From contig NC_061510.1 in NCBI RefSeq assembly GCF_022539505.1, positions 100,456,292-100,520,291 on the forward strand: a stretch of DNA of 64,000 nucleotides, given 5' to 3'. Shown here piece by piece: positions 42,839 to 54,442 of the stretch. This DNA comes from Lolium rigidum (taxonomy: Eukaryota; Streptophyta; Magnoliopsida; Poales; Poaceae). The stretch's first letter is position 1; each line of letters opens with the position of its first letter. A program made the translations under genes and the position numbers. The notes under the pieces are model-generated. The model was not told where the DNA came from. It saw only the letters and a program-made list of their open reading frames with translations, and did not search any database.

Positions 42839-45800
42839 ATGTCTTCTCCGCCGCCCACCACCACGTCGTCCGCGCCGCCGCCCGTTCCTTCGGCCACCGC
42901 CACCACGGCGGGTTCTCCCGCGGCCGCCACGACGGCGGGCTCCGCCGCGCCGGCGTCCGTCATCTACACGCCCGAGCAGCTGAGCGGGGTCGTCAATGAC
43001 CTCGTCACCGCGGTTCAAGGCATCCGCCTCTACTTGATCGGTTCCCAGGGGCCCCCGACGCCGCCGCAGCCGGCCATCTTCTCCGTGCCGGCACCCGCAG
43101 GGGTTTCGCCCTTCACGGGCGTACCGCTGCAGCCTCCGCCGGCGCCGGCCCAGCCCCGGCCGCGGTGGCCACCGTCCGCCCCCGCCGGCCCAAGCACCGC
43201 AGCAACGGGGGCGTCCCCATCCACCGGATCCGTTTTCCCCCGTCACCATCCCCGCTGCCGGCGTGGCTCACCGCGTCGTCGACTCGGCCGGTCTACACCA
43301 CCGCTGCCGAGCCGCCGATGCCCTCCCTCCCGGGCACCGCCCCCGGGGGTATGCCCGCCCCTATGAGGCGCGCCCCGACGCGCACGGCCCCGGCGGGGTA
43401 ACCCAGCCACCGCCCCGCTACACCAAGGTCGACTTCGCCACCTACGATGGGTCGGAGGACCCCCGAACCGGCTTAGCCGGTGCGAGCAGATTCTTCCGCG
43501 GGCAGCGCACCACGGCATCGGATCGCACCTGGCTGGCCTCCTATCACCTCCGGGCGCCGCCCGGACGTGGTACTACTCCCTCGAGCAAGACGAGGGCGGC
43601 ATGCCTCCCCGGGACCGTTTCGGGAGCTCTGCCTCCTTCGCTTCGGTCCGCCGGTCCGTGGGAGCCGCCTCGCGGAGCTGGGGCGCCTCCCCTTCACGTC
43701 AACGGTGCAGGACTTCGCCGATCGCTTTCAGGCACTCGCCTGCCACGCGCCGGGTGTCACGGGGCAGCAGCGCGCGGACCTCTTCGTCGGCGGACTCCCG
43801 GATCACATACGGGTGGACGTGGAACTCCGGGCCCCCGCGACCTGCGAGACGGCGATGCACTACGCTCGGGCGTACGAGCGTCGAGCCCGGCGCTGCCGCC
43901 GCCTCCCCGAATCGCGGGGCCCGGCCAACCGCCCGCCCCCGCCGGCCGCAGCGCCGGCCACGCGGCCAGCACCGGCCGCCCCGGCAGCGACGCAGCGTAC
44001 CTTTCGGCGCCTCACCCCGGCGGAGCGGTTGGAGCGCCGTCGCCTCGGCCTGTGCTTTAGCTGCGACGAGCCCTACGCGCCGGGTCACGTTTGCCCGCGC
44101 CTCTTCTACTTGGAGACGGTCGACGACGGCGACGCGGACACGAGCGTCGACACAGCGACGGACACCGACCTCGACGCCGCACCAGCCACGGCGTGCGTGG
44201 TCTCGCTCCATGCGTTGGCAGGCATCCGCAACGAGCAGACGATGCTCCTGCCAGTGACGATCCACGGCGAGCAACTGGTGGCCCTCCTCGACACCGGCTC
44301 CACACATAACTTCTTGCCGGAGGCCACCATGCGTCGTTTGGGCCTCCAGCCGACGGGAGGCGATCACCTCCGCGTCACCGTGGCCAACGGCGACCGCCTT
44401 CGCTGCCATGGCGTGGCGCAGCAGGTGCCGCTCTCCATCGGCAACGAGCACTTCACCATCGCGTGCGCCGGCATCGACTTGGGCTGTTTCGACTTCATCC
44501 TCGGCGTGGACTTCTTGCGGCCCCTCGGTCCCATGCTGTGGGACTTCGCCGCCTTGACGATGACTTTCTGGCGCCAGGGCCGCCGCGTCTGTTGGACGGG
44601 CATTGGGGGCGCCGCCCCGGCCCCGCAGCTCCCGCTCACCACGGCCGACATCGACTCCGAGCACCCGCCGTTGGCCCACCTTCGCAGCAGCACGGCGACC
44701 TTTTCGCCGAGCCGCGAGGCCTTCCGCCTACACGGGTGTACGATCACCGCATCCACCTCGCCCCGGACACGGCGCCGGTGGCCGTGCGGCCTTACCGCTA
44801 CCCCCGGCTGCGGAAGGACGAGCTCGAGCGACGGTGCGCCCTCATGCTCGCCGCGGGCGTCATCCGGATCTCTACGTCACCATTCTCGGCGCCGGTGCTT
44901 CTCGTTCGCAAGACGGATGGTACATGGCGCTTCGCATCGACTACCGCGCCCTCAACGCACTCACACTCGAAGGACAAGTTCCCCATTCCGGTGGTCGACG
45001 AGCTCTTCGATGAGCTCCATGGGGCTCGCTTCTTCACCAAGCTCGACTTACGGTCGGGCTACCACCAGGTGCGCATGCACCCGGACGACATCGCCAAGAC
45101 GGCGTTCCGGACCCATCATGGCCACTTCGAGTTCGTGGTGATGCCCTTCGGCCTCACCAACGCGCCGGCAACATTCCAGGCCCTGATGAACGATGTTCTC
45201 CGCCCCTATTTACGTCGGTTTGTGCTCGTTTTCTTTGACGATATTTTGATCTACAGCACCTCGTGGGCGGAGCATCTACAACACGTCGCCATCGTCTTCA
45301 ACGAGCTTCGCGCGCATCATCTTCACCTTAAGCGCTCGAAGTGCTCGTTCGGGACGACATCGGTCGCCTACCTCGGCCACGTCATCTCCGCCGAGGGGTA
45401 GCCATGGACGCCGACAAGGTGGCGGCCGTCGCGGCGTGGCCGCCTCCTCGTTCGCCACGCGCCCTCCGCGGCTTCCTGGGTCTCGCCGGATATTACCGGA
45501 AATTCATCCGGGACTTCGGCATCATCGCGACACCTCTCACGAGGCTTCTGCGCCGCGACGCCTTCGCCTGGGATGACGAGGCCACCGCCGCGTTCGAGGC
45601 CCTGAAGGGGGCCCTCACGACGGGCCCCGTTCTCCAGATGCCGGACTTCGCGCGGCTGTTCATCGTCGACTGCGACGCTTCCGGCGTGGGGTTCGGTGCC
45701 GTGCTTCACCGGGGCGATGGGCCGCTTGCCTACTTCGGCGAGGCCTTTCGCCGCGCGCCATCTCAAGCTGGCGGCGTACGAGCAGGAGCTCATTGGCTTG

Positions 45801-47559
45801 GTGCAGGCTGTGCGCCATTGGCGCCCCTACCTTTGGGGGCGCTCGTTCCAGATTCGCACGGACCACTACAGCCTCAAGTACTTGTTGGATCAGAGGCTCT
45901 CGACCGTTCCGCGGCATCGGTGGATCAGCAAGCTGTTCGGCTTTGATTTCACCGTCGAGTACCGACCGGGGCGCCTCAATACCGTCGCCGACGCTCTCTC
46001 TCGCCGCGACGCTGTCGATGAGGACGGCGCACCTGAAGGGATGGCATTGTGCATCCGTTCGGGCCCCTCCTTCGCCCTCTTCGACACCATCCGCCAGGCT
46101 ACTGCGGCAGCGCCTGACGCCCAGATTCTGCGGCAGCAGCTGGACGCGGGCGAGTTGGAGGCACCATGGCGTTTGGCGGAAGGGCTACTCTTGCACGGGC
46201 GCCGGATCTTTGTGCCCGACCACGATGATCTGCGACACCAAGTGCTCCTCGCTGGCCCACTCGTCCGGCCATGAGGGTGTCCAGAAGACTCTTCACCGTC
46301 TCCGCGCCGACTTCTACATCCCCGGGGATCGGGCCTTGGTCCAGGACTCGGGTGCGCTCTTGCGAGATATGCCGGCGCAACAAGACGGAGACGCTGCGAC
46401 CGGCAGGGATGCTGCAGCCATTGGAGGTGCCCTCCCAGTGTCCGGGCCGACATCTCCATGGACTTCATTGAGGGCCTCCCCAAGGTGGGCGGCAAGTCCG
46501 TCATCCTCACGGTGGTCGACCGCTTCTCCAAGTATGCACACTTCATCGCGCTTGGACACCCGTACACCGCCGCGTCCGTCGCTCGTGCCTTCTTTGACGG
46601 CATCGTTCGCCTCCACGGGTTCCCCACGTCGATCGTCAGTGATCGGGATCCGGTGTTCACGGGGCACGTCTGGCGTGATCTTTCCGGATGGCGGGCGTGA
46701 AGCTCCGTTTCAGCACGGCATTCCATCCTCAGACGGACGGCCAGTCCGAGGTGGTTAACAAAGTGATCGCCATGTACTTACGCTGTGTTACAGGTGATCG
46801 TCCTCGCGCATGGGTGGATTGGCTCGCTTGGGCGGAATATTGCTACAACACCTCCTATCATTCCGCCCTGCGTGCCACACCATTTGAGGTGGTCTACGGT
46901 CGGCTTCCACCGCCTATCTTGCCGGTCGATCCAGCGACTGCCCGGACGGAGGCTGCGGGGGAGCTTCTCCGCAACCGCGACGAGATTCTTGCTGAGGTGC
47001 GGCAACGTCTCGTTCAGGCGCAGCAGCTCGCCAAGCACTACTACGACGGTCATCATCGCGAGGTGGCTTATGCGGTGGGCGACTGGGTGTGGCTGCGCCT
47101 TCTTCATCGTTCCACCCGGTCCCTCGACCCGCGTGCGAGCGCAAGCTTGGACCTCGCTACGCTGGCCCCTTCGTCATCTTGGAGCGCGTGGGCACACTTG
47201 CATATCGCCTTCAGCTGCCAGAGGGTTCCCGCATCCATGATGTCTTTCATGTGGGTCTGCTGAAGCCTTACCGTGGGGAGCCGCCGGCAGCGCCACCAGC
47301 GTTACCGCCAATCGCCGATGGTCGTCTTCTTCCGAGTCCGGCGAAGGTGTTACGTGCTCAGCTCCGTCGCGGCATTTGGTACTTGCTGGTGCAGTGGGAA
47401 GGCCTTCCGGAAGAGGAGGCTACTTGGGAGAAGCGCGAGGAGTTCAGCCAGCACTACCCCGACTACCAGCTCGAGGACGAGCTGTTTGCACAGGCGGGGA
47501 GAGATGTTATGACCGGTATTGGTTATGTTAGGAGGGGGCCCAACCATGGGCCCAACTAG
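42839..47559 (+). pseudogene. Reina gag-pol, at least eight frameshifts
   Basis: The frame starts at ATG 42839 (MSSPPPTTTSSAPPPV). In order across shifting frames come the following. Gag has PPRYTKVDFATYDGSEDP and DRFQALACHAPGV (43410-43900). A zinc knuckle CFSCDEPYAPGHVC lies at about 44052. Protease has ALLDTGSTHNFLP (about 44285). RT has LDLRSGYHQVRM, FGLTNAPATFQ and the catalytic FFDDILIY (about 45235-45255). RNase H has IVDCDASGVGFGAVL and LADALSRR-like VADALSRR (to 46010). Integrase has GHEGVQKTLHRLR, VDRFSKYAHF, SDRDPVF and HPQTDGQSEVVN (46270-46760). A chromodomain follows with YLLVQWEGLPEEEATWE (about 47380). The last codons and stop lie in the 3' LTR. Catalytic motifs are all present but indels between 43230 and 46690 block translation. 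Confidence 0.92.
47491..47504 (+). promoter_or_regulatory. Reina polypurine tract
   Basis: AGGCGGGGAGAGA stands directly before the 3' LTR, inside the coding end of pol. Confidence 0.8.
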
Positions 47560-47824
47560 GGGCTTAGCCCATTATCAGTTTAGGTCGGTTTAGGGTTTAG
47601 CTCTTTATATATCAGATGTAACGATGCAAAAGGATCAAGCAATAATCAGATTCATTATTGCCGACTCCCTGAGGAGTCGGTCTCCCAAAACCCAGCCGCC
47701 GCCTTCCTCTCTCCCGCGCGCACGACGGCGCCCAGCCGCCGGCGTCCGCCGCCTCGTCTGCACACCTCTCCCTCCTTCCCCTACAAACTACGCCCTAGGC
47801 CCGGTAGAGCTGTTGGTTCTACCA
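47505..47824 (+). repeat. Reina 3' LTR
   Basis: It is a 320-base copy of the 5' LTR with two substitutions and no indels. Its first 55 bases also encode the end of pol. Confidence 0.95.
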
Positions 47825-48120
47825 AATGGCTAACCGCCAAGTGATCTTATCGTCAAGTAACAAAGGATCTGGTTTGCCAGATTAGTACTGTAGTACGTTC
47901 TAGAGAAATCCTAGTAATTATGAACAAAATCTGCTGTGAAAAAATGATGGACAACCTTTTCTTCGTTTGAAGGACCAAAAGTTTAGGATAGATACAATTT
48001 GGGACACAAAGTGACTACAAATTAGTGGAATCAGAGCCGAACTTTCAAAAGTTTAGCTACACAAAAGAAGATACAATTTCATAGAAGAGTGCAGTTTAGA
48101 CAAACACACAATTCCTTTTT
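47825..48120. other. Continuation of sequence interrupted by Reina
   Basis: After the AATGG duplication the AT-rich sequence goes on with no gene seen. Confidence 0.45.
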
Positions 48121-48540
48121 ATGAATATATGCAGTAGGTCAATCACCTACTGTTTTCTTTCAAAAGTATACCGTTGTAACATCTGGAAAAGAAATAACAA
48201 TTGGAAAACACAAGAGGCTGTACTCTCCCAACCCAACATTGAGACTGTACTACACCCGCTTCTGATTTTTTTTCTGAGGTATTCACCACAAACAGACCAT
48301 GAAAAAAAATATTGTCTACTAATCGTCCATAGAAAAATAGCTCAACTTACAGAACTTTAGAGACAAATGTAAAATCGCTCATAAGAGTAAACGTATAACA
48401 AAAATTCAGCAGTACAAATCTACTATCCAAAACAGAAGAAATTCAGCATGAGATATGCCTATCTACTGATTCATACCATGTTAAACTAACTTGACTCATT
48501 GCAGGACCCATGCTCTGAGCTTTAGCCATTTTCTCGTTTT
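48121..48540. repeat. Copy 2 of the 0.4-kb repeat
   Basis: It begins ATGAATATATGCA and passes through GGAAAAGAAATAACA, ACACAAGAGGCT, CAACCCAACATT and ATAGCTCAACTTACAGAAC to GAGCTTTAGCCATTTTCTC. The next copy starts at once. Confidence 0.85.
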
Positions 48541-49140
48541 TATGGATATATGCAATCACCTAACTGTTTTCTGTCAAAAGTGTGACGTTATAACTTCTGG
48601 AAAAGAAATAACATTGGGAAACACAAGAGGCTTTAGTCCCCCAACCCAACATTTCGACTGTACTACATCCGTTTCTGATTTTTTTTTGATGCACACCACA
48701 AACAGATAATGAAACATAAATTATCGTCCACTAAGCGCCCATAGAAAAATAACTCAACTTACAGAACTATTCAGACAAACGTAAAATCCCTCATAAAAGT
48801 AAACGAATAACAAAAACTCAGCAGTACGGAGCTACTATCCAACAGAAGAAATTCAACATGAGATATGCCTATCTACTCATCCATACCATGTTAAACTAAC
48901 TTGACTCAATGCAGGACTCCAGCGCTGAGCTTTAGCCAGTTTCTCCTCCTTCCTGAATCCATCATCTTTTTTGAATTCTTAGGTGACTTCTCTCTTCCAT
49001 CTTCACTTCCACTCTGCTCAACTAGGCTAGTTCTTGATTTTGTGATCACATCCTGATTGAAGCACTGCTTTGCAATCTACTCCTTTGTTGGCTTCTCTGT
49101 ATCTAACATAATAAAAGGGAGTTTGGTCTCTTGCAGTGGC
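48541..49140. repeat. Copy 3 of the 0.4-kb repeat plus tail
   Basis: It repeats the preceding unit with small changes (TATGGATATATGCA, GAAATAACATTGGG, ATAACTCAACTTACAGAAC, GAGCTTTAGCCAGTTTCTC). It then runs on with CTTCTCTCTTCCATCTTCAC, which is also in copy 1, up to the end of the SPB1-like pseudogene. Confidence 0.82.
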
Positions 49141-49155
49141 TTGCCCATATAAAGT

Positions 49156-50262
49156 CTAGCTTAAAGTCTCACTCCCTGGTAAGGCTTCAAGGGAATTGAG
49201 CAGCTTAGCCCGGGCAGCTGCCCGGGCATGCCGGGCCGTGGCTCCGCCAATGGTCTCTTGATCTTGATCTTCATCCGAACCTTGATCAGTGCCAATGCCG
49301 TGACCATCATCTTCACGTCCCTCTGATAAATCTGCATCAGCATCAAGATTGGTCCGCTTGGCACGTTTGCATTCTTGTTTTACCTTTCCATCCTTTTTTG
49401 TCACATAACGCTCGTAAGCTTCGTCGAGCATTTTGTCCAGCTGAGCATCGTTATCTTCTGTCGCATCATCAATTTGCACTCCCGTGGCCTTGCGTGCTTT
49501 ATCCTTGGCACGACGCCTTGACTGTCGCTTCTTCTCTCCCGTTTGCTTTCTGTCAATGGGAGTCACCAATTCCTCCATCTCCTGCAAGAGTTGATCGTCG
49601 TCTTTTACCTTGACGTCGGTCGCAGTACCATCAGCCTTTGGCGTAAGTGTAACTTGTGAAGATGACGACGAGAGTGATTTCCTGAGGCGTACGCGCCACC
49701 TCAAGATATGCTTGCAGCTATTTTTATCCAGCACCCGTAAATCCTCGCAGAGGAATCTCACCTCATCCGTAGTAAGCTCGTGATTCTTGATAGGCAGAGA
49801 TGCAGGATCATCAAATGAAATTTCAGTACAAGAGCCCAAGAAATTCCTGCGGTGTCTGGGCATCCGACCATATGAAATCTGACGCGAGACCAACGTTCCT
49901 CAGCACCGTGACTCCAGGTTCATACCCAGCAGAAGGTCTTTTCTTGGACTTGTTAGAGCTAAGCACATCGATGATGGGCAATTCCTTGTCTGAATCCACG
50001 CTGAACAGGTGCTTGATATCGAGAAGCTCCGGATGAATCCTCGCGGGGGCTTTGTATTTCAGGCAGGCGATGTAGATTTCAGCGGAGGAGCCGCGGCTCG
50101 CTGCAGGTTTGTGCACCTCGACCTTGTCGAAGAGCTGCCGGAGACAGAAGAGGATGGCGTTGAAATCCTGGGACCTGAAGACCTTGGTGACGAAGGCGCC
50201 CCTGGGGGCGAGGAAGGTGGTGGCCAGGCGGACGGCCGCCGAGAGGAGAACCCGTTTCTGAT
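49156..50262 (-). pseudogene. SPB1/FTSJ3-type rRNA methyltransferase, truncated and frameshifted
   Basis: Family members methylate ribose in large-subunit rRNA in the nucleolus and help 60S assembly. This copy starts inside the FtsJ domain (AVRLATTFLAPRGAFVTKVFR, then NAILFCLRQLFDKVEV and ASRGSSAEIYIACLKYKAPA). It goes on into DUF3381 (LLDIKHLFSV, RNVGLASDFIWSDAQTPQEFLG, then ISFDDPASLPIKNHELTTDE and LCEDLRVLDKN). An inserted T near 49838 breaks the frame between the two parts. A basic RRRAKDKARKATG stretch and acidic DEDQDQE segments follow. The N-terminal third with the S-adenosylmethionine-binding motifs is missing, the C-terminal Spb1_C domain is absent, and no introns are evident. It is a gene fragment, perhaps retro-copied or transposon-captured. 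Confidence 0.88.
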
Positions 50263-50299
50263 TTGACTGATTCGTTCTGTTCAGAAGTTTTACCCCCAA

Positions 50300-50761
50300 A
50301 GAGGAAAAAAAAGGAAAACCCTTGAAGTTTATACGCGCCGAGTCAAATCAAAGGTGAGAGCGGTCGGTCGGTCGGTCGGCCGAGTCGCGCCTCATCAAAG
50401 GAAAACCACTTGCTAGCTCGGGAGTGTGTGTACTTTAACCGTAGTTTGACGATTCTGCATCAGCCAAGTCCACCTTCAGCGACGTGCACGCCGTGCCGGG
50501 AGCTGACACGTCAGGGGAGTCGATCACTCAGCGATCGACCGACCGAGTCGCGTCGCGCCTCCTTCTTCTCTCACCTCCCCACGCCTAAACGCGCAAAACC
50601 AAACCATCCCCATTTCCACCGAACGGATTCCTCCCAACCCACGAAACCCTAGCTAACCCCCACCCTCCCTCTCTAGCGGCGGCGCCGTCGCAGTCGAGGC
50701 GGCCTCGCTCCCTCGCCGGAGCGCGCGTGCGGCGCTCCGTCCGTCGGCTTGCCTTGCCTCG
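50300..50761 (+). promoter_or_regulatory. CpG-rich promoter/5' UTR-like sequence of a disrupted plus-strand gene
   Basis: A GGTC(G)GTCGGTCGGTC run, GATCGACCGACCGAGTCG, a CT-rich stretch, CGAAACCCTAGCTAACCCCC (telo-box-like) and GGCGGCGGCGCCGTCGCAG look like the start of a grass housekeeping gene read rightwards. An Athila-type LTR begins at 50762 before any ATG-led exon is recognisable. The downstream gene, if it exists, would lie beyond the nested insertions to the right of the window. Confidence 0.45.
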
Positions 50762-51111
50762 TGATACGTCTCAAACGTATATATAATTTCTTATGTTCCA
50801 TGCTACTTTTATGATGATACTCACATGTTTTATACACATTATATGTCATTATTATGCATTTTCCGGCACTAACCTATTGACGAGATGCCGAAGAGCCAGT
50901 TGCTGTTTTCTGCTATTTTTGGTTTCAGAAATCCTAGTATGGAAATATTCTCGGAATTGGACGAAATCAACGCCCAGAATCTTATTTTTCCACGAAGCTT
51001 CCAGAAGTCCGAAAGGGAAACGAAGTGGGGCGACGAGGCGATGCCACGCCAGGGCGGCGCGGCCCAGGCCCTGGCCGCGCGGCCCTGTTGTGTGGATCCC
51101 TCGCGTCGCCC
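50762..51111 (+). mobile_element. First 350 bases of an Athila-type LTR, cut by the next element
   Basis: It starts TGATACGTCTCAAACGTAT and carries the GC-rich stem (51052-51064 with about 51073-51085). At 51112 another Athila-type LTR begins. The rest of this LTR should resume beyond the right edge of the window. Confidence 0.8.
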
Positions 51112-52042
51112 TGATGACCCACAAGTATAGGGGGTGTATCGTAGTATCTTCGATAAGTAAGAATGTCGATCCCAACGAGAAGCAGAAGGTGTTGACAAGC
51201 AGTTTCGATGAAGGATTCACTGTAAATGCTCACGAGACAAGTATTCGGGGGTTTTGATATAGCGGGTGAATAAAGTACAAGTAAATAAAGTGCGAGAGAA
51301 ATAATTGCAGCGAGTGGCCCAATCCTTTTTAGCACAAAGGACAAGCCGGTTTGTTTACTTATAATGATCAAACGTTCTTGAGGACACACGGGAATTTAGT
51401 CTAGTGCTTTCGCTTCATATAGCTGATTAATCTTCATTGTTTTGATAAGTGTTGTGTGGGTGAACCTATGCTAATGTACTGCCCTTCCTAGGACTAATAC
51501 ATACTTGTGATTATACCCCTTGCAAGCATCCGCAACTACAAGAAAGTAATTAAGATAAATCTAACCACAACCTTAAACTCTGAGATCCCGCTATCCCTCC
51601 TGCACCGATATACCAACGGGGGTTTAGGTTTCTGTCACTCCGGCAACCCCGCAATTGGCAAACGAATACAAGATGCATTCCCCTAGGCCCATAAATGGTG
51701 AAGTGTCATGTAGTCGACGTTCACACGACACCACTAGAAGAATAACACCACAACTTAAATATCATAACATTGAATACTAACCAACATAATTCACTACTAA
51801 CATTTAGACTTCACCCATGTCCTCAAGAACTAAACGAACTACTGACGAGACATCATATGGAACATGATCAGAGGTAATATGATAATGAATAACAATCTGA
51901 ACATAAACCTTGGTTCAATAGTTTCACTCAGTAGCATCAATAACAAGTAGAAATCAACACCGGGAGAGTTTCCCCTATCAAACAGTCAAGATCAAACCCA
52001 AATTGCTACAGCGGTGACGAGGTGCAGCGGTGGAGATGGCGG

Positions 52043-52101
<59 letters not shown>

Positions 52102-52648
52102 ATGATGTCCAGCTCGATGACGGTGACGATGGCGTCGATTTCCCCCTCCGGGAGGGAATTTCCCCGGCGGATTTCAGCCTGCCGGAGAGCTCTTTTCTCT
52201 CTGGTGTTCTCCGCCCCGCAGAGGCGGCTGTGACTCCTCGCGACTATCCTCTGGGGCTTAGGTTTTCGGGACGAAGACGTACGCGAAGAAAAGGAGGCAA
52301 GAGGGGGCTGTGGGCCCCCTCCTCACAGGGCGGCGCGGCCAGGCCTTGGGCCGCGCTAGCCTATGAGGTGGGCCCACCTCGGGTCCCCTCGGCTCCCCCT
52401 TCTGGCTCCCTTCGTCTTCCGGAAAAATAGGATTTTTCATATAATTTCCGTCAACTGTTGATCTTCCGAAATATCGCATTCTGACGGTGCTTTTTCCAGC
52501 AGAATCCTGACTCCGGTGCGCGATCCTCCAATAATCATGAAACATGCAAAATAGATGAAATAACATAAGTATCATCTCCAAATATGAAATATATCAATGA
52601 ATAACAGCAAATTATGATATAAAATAGTGATGCAAAATGGACGTATCA
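51112..52648 (-). repeat. Athila-A 3' LTR
   Basis: It is the reverse-oriented counterpart of the solo LTR at 56834-58337. It carries a long (GAT)n tract at about 52037-52100 that the solo LTR has only in short interrupted form, and half of the GC-rich stem at 52328-52340. Confidence 0.92.
52037..52100. repeat. (GAT)n microsatellite in the Athila-A LTR
   Basis: About 20 nearly perfect GAT triplets. The matching place in the solo LTR (about 57370-57420) shows only CATCATCATCATCTCCACC-like short runs, so the tract expanded in this copy. Confidence 0.9.
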
Positions 52649-52668
52649 ACTCCCCCAAGCTTAGACTT
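52649..52668 (-). promoter_or_regulatory. Athila-A polypurine tract
   Basis: The minus strand reads TAAGCTTGGGGGAGT directly before the LTR. Confidence 0.8.
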
Positions 52669-54442
52669 CGCTTGTCCCCAAGCGAAACTGAACTCGGTAA
52701 ACAAGACCACATGTTTATGGAGTGAAGAGTCGATAAATAAAATACGTACAAGAAGCATCATATTCATTCACACAAGACATTCTAATAAACAATTTCCTCA
52801 TATAATTCAACTTGAAACAAGTAGAAGGTAATCACAAATAAAGGTGCATAAGGAATCATAATTGGTGATGGCAAACTTTGTTCTTAGTCAGAGAACAGTT
52901 ATCAGATTATACTTATCTATTGAGCAGCGCTCTCATATTAAAGCTTATAATAAACTTGCATACTCAATCATAGTAATCTCCTCATAATCATTGATAACTT
53001 TCAAAGCTATATTCATTCAGATAAAACTTGCACTAAACAAGGAAGAGTAAAAGGCACGATGAAATAGATCACAATATAAATGGTTTGATCACAACAACTC
53101 AAATGCTTGCTTGAGATGGAGGGAAATAGGTCTACTGACTCAACATAAAGTAAAAGACAGGCCCTTCGCAGAGGGAAGCAGATATTAAATCATGTGCTAG
53201 AGCTTTTTAAGTTTTGAAATCATATAGAGAACATAAAAGTAAAGTTTTGAGAGGTGTTTGTTGTTGTCAACGGATGGTAGCGGGTACTCAAACCCCCTTG
53301 CCAAACAGACCTCCAAAGAGCGGCTCCCATGAAGGACGTTATCTCTACCAGCAAGGTAGATCATCCCTCTTCTCTTTTGTTTACACATGTACTTTAGTTT
53401 ATTTAACGATGACACTCCCCCAACCTTTGCTTACACAAGCCATGGCTAACCAAATCCTCGGGTGCCTTCCAACAATCTCATACCATGGAGGAGTGTCTAT
53501 TGCAAAATTAAGTTGCTTACTGATGAATCAGGGCAAAACATGTGAAGAGAGTTATTAATGAAAGTTGATTAATTGGGGCTGGGAACCCCGTTGCCAGCTC
53601 CTTTTGCAAAATTATAGGATAAGTGGATGAAGCCACTAGTCCATTAGTGGAAGCTGCCCAACAAGATTTAAAGATAAAACACCACATACTTCCTCATGAG
53701 CTATAAAACATTGACACAAATAAGAGGTAATAACTTTTGAATTGTTTAAAGGTAGCACATGAAGTATTTACTTGGAATGGCAGGGAAATACCACATAGTA
53801 GGTAGTTATGGTGGACACTGATGGCATAGGTTTGGTTTAAGGGTTTGGATGCACGAGAAGTATTCTCTCTCGGTACAGGTCTTTGGCTAGCAAGGTTAAT
53901 TAGCAAGCATAAGAGTTGAAGGAAACAAACAAATATACATGTGATAGAAACAATCATGCATCTTACTTGTAAGCACAAACAATTTTAACTTCAGAATACT
54001 AAGCTAGGAACTAACAAGAAAGATAATAACATATCTACATGTGTTTCCTCTTCTCTAATTAAAAAAACTCAAAGTGTTGTTGCTATTGACCAATGCTAAG
54101 TTTGCCAAAACCAAATAGATTTACTCAATGCTCCCAAAGTGATACCAATACTAACAACAAGATTAATCATATAATAGAGATTGCAAACTAAAATAAGATG
54201 TGCAATATGTAAATGATAAGACTTCTCATTAATATTCCATAATGATAACTCACACCAAGGGATACATAGATAACCAACTAAAGAGAGATACTTCCATACC
54301 GCAACACATCTTATATGATAACTTCCCTACTCATGATATGACACTACTTGAAAGTAAAAAGGTAAAAGATAGTGATGATGTGATACCGCGGCACTCCCCC
54401 AAGCTTGGAACAAACCAAGGGGATGCCAATACCGATGATGAA
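52669..54442 (-). other. Athila-A non-coding 3' interior
   Basis: I see no coding frame. Polypurine-like copies occur at about 53413 (CACTCCCCCAACCTTTGC) and 54395 (CACTCCCCCAAGCTTGG, plus strand). Confidence 0.6.

Larger units (their letters stand above)
42490..47824 (+). mobile_element. Reina-type chromovirus (Ty3/Gypsy), 5335 bp, young
   Basis: LTRs of 320 bases (42490-42809, 47505-47824) start TGTTATGACC and end TTCTACCA. They differ at two positions. The target duplication AATGG is exact (42485-42489, 47825-47829). A primer site for initiator tRNA-Met, a single gag-pol region with chromodomain, and the small size fit the Reina lineage. At the often-used grass rate of 1.3e-8 substitutions per site per year, two changes would mean about a quarter of a million years. 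Gag-pol nevertheless has many frameshifts. Confidence 0.95.

Noticed and set aside
42766..44679. Long minus-strand ORFs antisense to Reina gag and protease
   Set aside because: Very high GC keeps antisense frames open; the peptides show no domain and the plus strand holds clear retroelement motifs.
52014..52430. ORF with a poly-Asp run
   Set aside because: It is the (GAT)n microsatellite in an LTR, not a gene.
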